DNA of 15,567 nt from Gammaproteobacteria bacterium (GTDB taxonomy: Bacteria; Pseudomonadota; Gammaproteobacteria; UBA5335; SLRW01). Within the stretch, counting starts at the first letter, position 1; each line of letters begins with the position of its first letter. The stretch covers positions 1 to 15,567 of the forward strand of contig SLRW01000036.1 of NCBI GenBank assembly GCA_007130745.1. Reading direction: 5' to 3'. Shown piece after piece: positions 14,270 through 15,567 of the stretch. The notes under the pieces were generated by a model. That model was not told the origin of the DNA. It was given only the letters and a program-made list of their open reading frames with translations, and did not search any database. Both the position numbers and the translations under genes were made by a program.

Positions 14270-14277
14270 CTTTAGTT

Positions 14278-14760
14278 TCAGAACGGAATATCGTCGTCAA
14301 AGTCGTCGGCCGGGGCGGAGGCGCTCTCTTGTGAAGCCGGCTCGGAGGGGCCGCTGTCCTGGTTATGGTCGTTGTCATAACCGCTACTCTGGCCGCCCTG
14401 ACCCCCACGACCACCAGCGGCCGGCCCGCCGCCCAGCATGGTCATTTCATTGGCGACGATTTCAGTCGTGTAGCGATCCTGGCCGTCCTGTCCCTGCCAC
14501 TTGCGGGTTTGCAGCCGGCCTTCGATATAGACCTGCGAGCCCTTTTTCAGATACTCGCCGGCAATTTCGGCCAGGCGACCAAAGAACACCACCCGGTGCC
14601 ATTCGGTTTTTTCCTGGCGTTCACCGGTCTGCTTGTCCTTCCATGATTCAGCCGTGGCCATGCGGATATTGGTCACCGCCCCGCCACTGGGCATATAGCG
14701 CACTTCCGGGTCAGCGCCCAGATTGCCGATCAAAATAACCTTGTTGACGCCTCTTGCCAT
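14278..14760 (-). CDS. ssb: single-stranded DNA-binding protein SSB
   Basis: A 160-residue SSB. The OB-fold domain (about 1-110) opens with [22 protein letters not shown] and carries [20 protein letters not shown] (52-71) and [11 protein letters not shown] (78-88), with the usual aromatic residues for DNA stacking. A Gly/Gln/Ser/Asp-rich linker follows, and the acidic protein-docking tip is DDDIPF (155-160). It binds single-stranded DNA as a tetramer in replication, repair and recombination. AGGGAG (14776-14771, minus strand) lies 10 nt before the ATG. It has no link to glycan synthesis and probably marks the chromosomal backbone beside which the variable glycan genes collected. Confidence 0.97.
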   Translation of the reverse strand: MARGVNKVILIGNLGADPEVRYMPSGGAVTNIRMATAESWKDKQTGERQEKTEWHRVVFFGRLAEIAGEYLKKGSQVYIEGRLQTRKWQGQDGQDRYTTEIVANEMTMLGGGPAAGGRGGQGGQSSGYDNDHNQDSGPSEPASQESASAPADDFDDDIPF

Positions 14761-14805
14761 GACGCTGCTACTCCCTGGTTTTATCCCCCGGTGAAATTCC
14801 CGCTC

Positions 14806-14834
14806 AGTTTAACCGTCACAACCCCCCTTGTCAG
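14806..14834 (-). promoter_or_regulatory. candidate sigma70-type promoter for ssb
   Basis: On the minus strand, CTGACA (14834-14829; 5 of 6 to consensus) and TAAACT (14811-14806; 4 of 6) are separated by exactly 17 bp. Transcription would start near 14799, giving an untranslated leader of about 39 nt before the ssb ATG. It lies beyond the hairpin that follows the upstream glycosyltransferase, so ssb may have its own promoter. Confidence 0.42.
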
Positions 14835-14851
14835 GTACCGCCCAAATCACA

Positions 14852-14876
14852 CCCGGGCCGGCCCTGGTGGCCCGGG
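14852..14876 (-). terminator. GC hairpin after the family 2 glycosyltransferase
   Basis: Arms CCCGGGCC (14852-14859) and GGCCCGGG (14869-14876) form a perfect 8-bp GC stem with a 9-nt loop, starting one base past the glycosyltransferase stop. No U-run follows on the minus strand, so it may slow or protect transcript ends and not act as a strong intrinsic terminator. Confidence 0.45.
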
Positions 14877-14877
14877 C

Positions 14878-15567
14878 TCAGCGTCGCAACAGAATCCGCG
14901 GGCCGTAGGTCAGCAAGCGGGGGTTTTTGCGCCACAGACGATAAGCCTGGCCCAGCATACGGCGGGCCTCCCGATGTTGGTCGGCACGCGCCAGATCACG
15001 CGCCCAGCGCAGCAGGAAAACCGCATGCTCCCGTGGACGCGCCTCAAAATCCGGCAGCAGTTTTTCATAAAGTCGCTGCGAGCCTGCTGCGCGAGCCTGA
15101 TAATTCTCCGATAACCGCCCCGCGCCGGCGTCATAACATTTGCGCGCCAGCGGCCGCATCACCGAGGCAAATTCGCAACCTCGCGCCAGGCGCAGATACA
15201 AGTCGAGATCCTCGCGCGCCGGCATGGCCTCATCGAAGCCGCCGATTTCCTCCAGCACCGAACGCCGCACCATCACGGTGGAAAGCTTGGGCGCCCGCCT
15301 GCTGGTCTTGGCCAGCAATTCCCCGAGCACCGCCCCCTGCATCTTCGGCATGACTTCGCGCGGGCGCCAGCGGCGTGGCTTCATGTCATAAAACCCGGTA
15401 TCCACCAGTGCCACCGAAGGCGGCGAGCGCTCCATCAGCGCCACCTGTTCGGCCAGCTTTTCCGGCAGCCACATCTCGTCATCATCCAGAAACGCGATGT
15501 ATTCGCCCTGCGCCTCAACCAGGCCGGCATTACGCGCGCCCGCGCTGCCCATGGATTCCGGGTTGAC
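14878..15567 (-). CDS. family 2 glycosyltransferase, 5' end outside the window
   Basis: The last 229 residues of a GT-A family 2 enzyme. The frame stays open to the window edge, with VNPESMGSAGARNAGL before the donor site in place of the usual GxSxARNxG segment. FLDDDEMWLPEKL holds the DDD/DxD metal-nucleotide motif. FDEAMPAREDLDLYLRL carries the ED acid/base pair typical of family 2 enzymes. The C-terminal 80 residues are Arg-rich and helical, possibly a membrane-surface contact. About 85 N-terminal residues, with the first nucleotide-binding strand, should lie beyond 15567. The internal ATG at 15552 is within the conserved core, so it is not the start. Donor and acceptor are unknown. Confidence 0.88.
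   Translation of the reverse strand, partial: VNPESMGSAGARNAGLVEAQGEYIAFLDDDEMWLPEKLAEQVALMERSPPSVALVDTGFYDMKPRRWRPREVMPKMQGAVLGELLAKTSRRAPKLSTVMVRRSVLEEIGGFDEAMPAREDLDLYLRLARGCEFASVMRPLARKCYDAGAGRLSENYQARAAGSQRLYEKLLPDFEARPREHAVFLLRWARDLARADQHREARRMLGQAYRLWRKNPRLLTYGPRILLRR

Overview
The window looks like a surface-polysaccharide (LPS, O-antigen or capsule type) biosynthesis locus from a GC-rich proteobacterium, most likely a gammaproteobacterium. The reasons are an SSB with the usual DDDIPF tip, a KdsB-type cytidylyltransferase, two LPS-core-kinase-like proteins (KdkA/WaaP/InaA superfamily) and several glycosyltransferases. The genus cannot be fixed from the sequence alone. Nearly all of the DNA is coding, with many overlapping genes and short gaps. 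No tRNA, rRNA, CRISPR array or transposase was seen.

Layout. (1) 1-4419, + strand: a GT-B glycosyltransferase, a sulfotransferase, a bifunctional sulfate adenylyltransferase/APS kinase (PAPS synthase), and a small LPS-kinase-like protein with a C-terminal membrane anchor. (2) About 4420-6660: an AT-rich island with two convergent genes, a GT29-sialyltransferase-like protein (+) and a GT-A glycosyltransferase (-). The second gene is still joined by an ATGA overlap to the GC-rich operon behind it. (3) 10352 down to 5742, - strand: five genes with every junction overlapping. They are a DRE-TIM (HMGL-like) aldolase fused to a sialyltransferase-like Rossmann domain, a KdsB-like CMP-sugar synthetase, a HAD phosphatase, a GT42-like transferase and the GT-A transferase. 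(4) 10569-14202: a tail-to-tail mosaic of three more sulfotransferases and a second LPS-kinase-like protein that lacks the catalytic Asp. (5) 14278-15567, - strand: ssb, preceded by a family 2 glycosyltransferase that runs off the window.

How the genes may work together. The PAPS synthase makes 3'-phosphoadenosine-5'-phosphosulfate from sulfate and ATP, and four sulfotransferases of at least three sequence types could place sulfate on a glycan. The - strand operon reads like a Kdo or nonulosonate pathway in which the usual PEP-dependent synthase (KdsA/NeuB type) is replaced by a metal-dependent aldolase: aldol condensation, HAD dephosphorylation, CMP activation, then transfer by sialyltransferase-fold enzymes. 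The inferred product is a sulfated, possibly phosphorylated, surface glycan containing a CMP-activated ulosonic acid. The enzyme families are seen directly; the joined pathway is inference.

A local repeat (a 14-bp perfect inverted repeat plus a 7-bp tandem repeat) lies between ssb and the last sulfotransferase and supplies the first codons of the latter. A GC hairpin follows the family 2 glycosyltransferase, and a plausible sigma70-type promoter precedes ssb.
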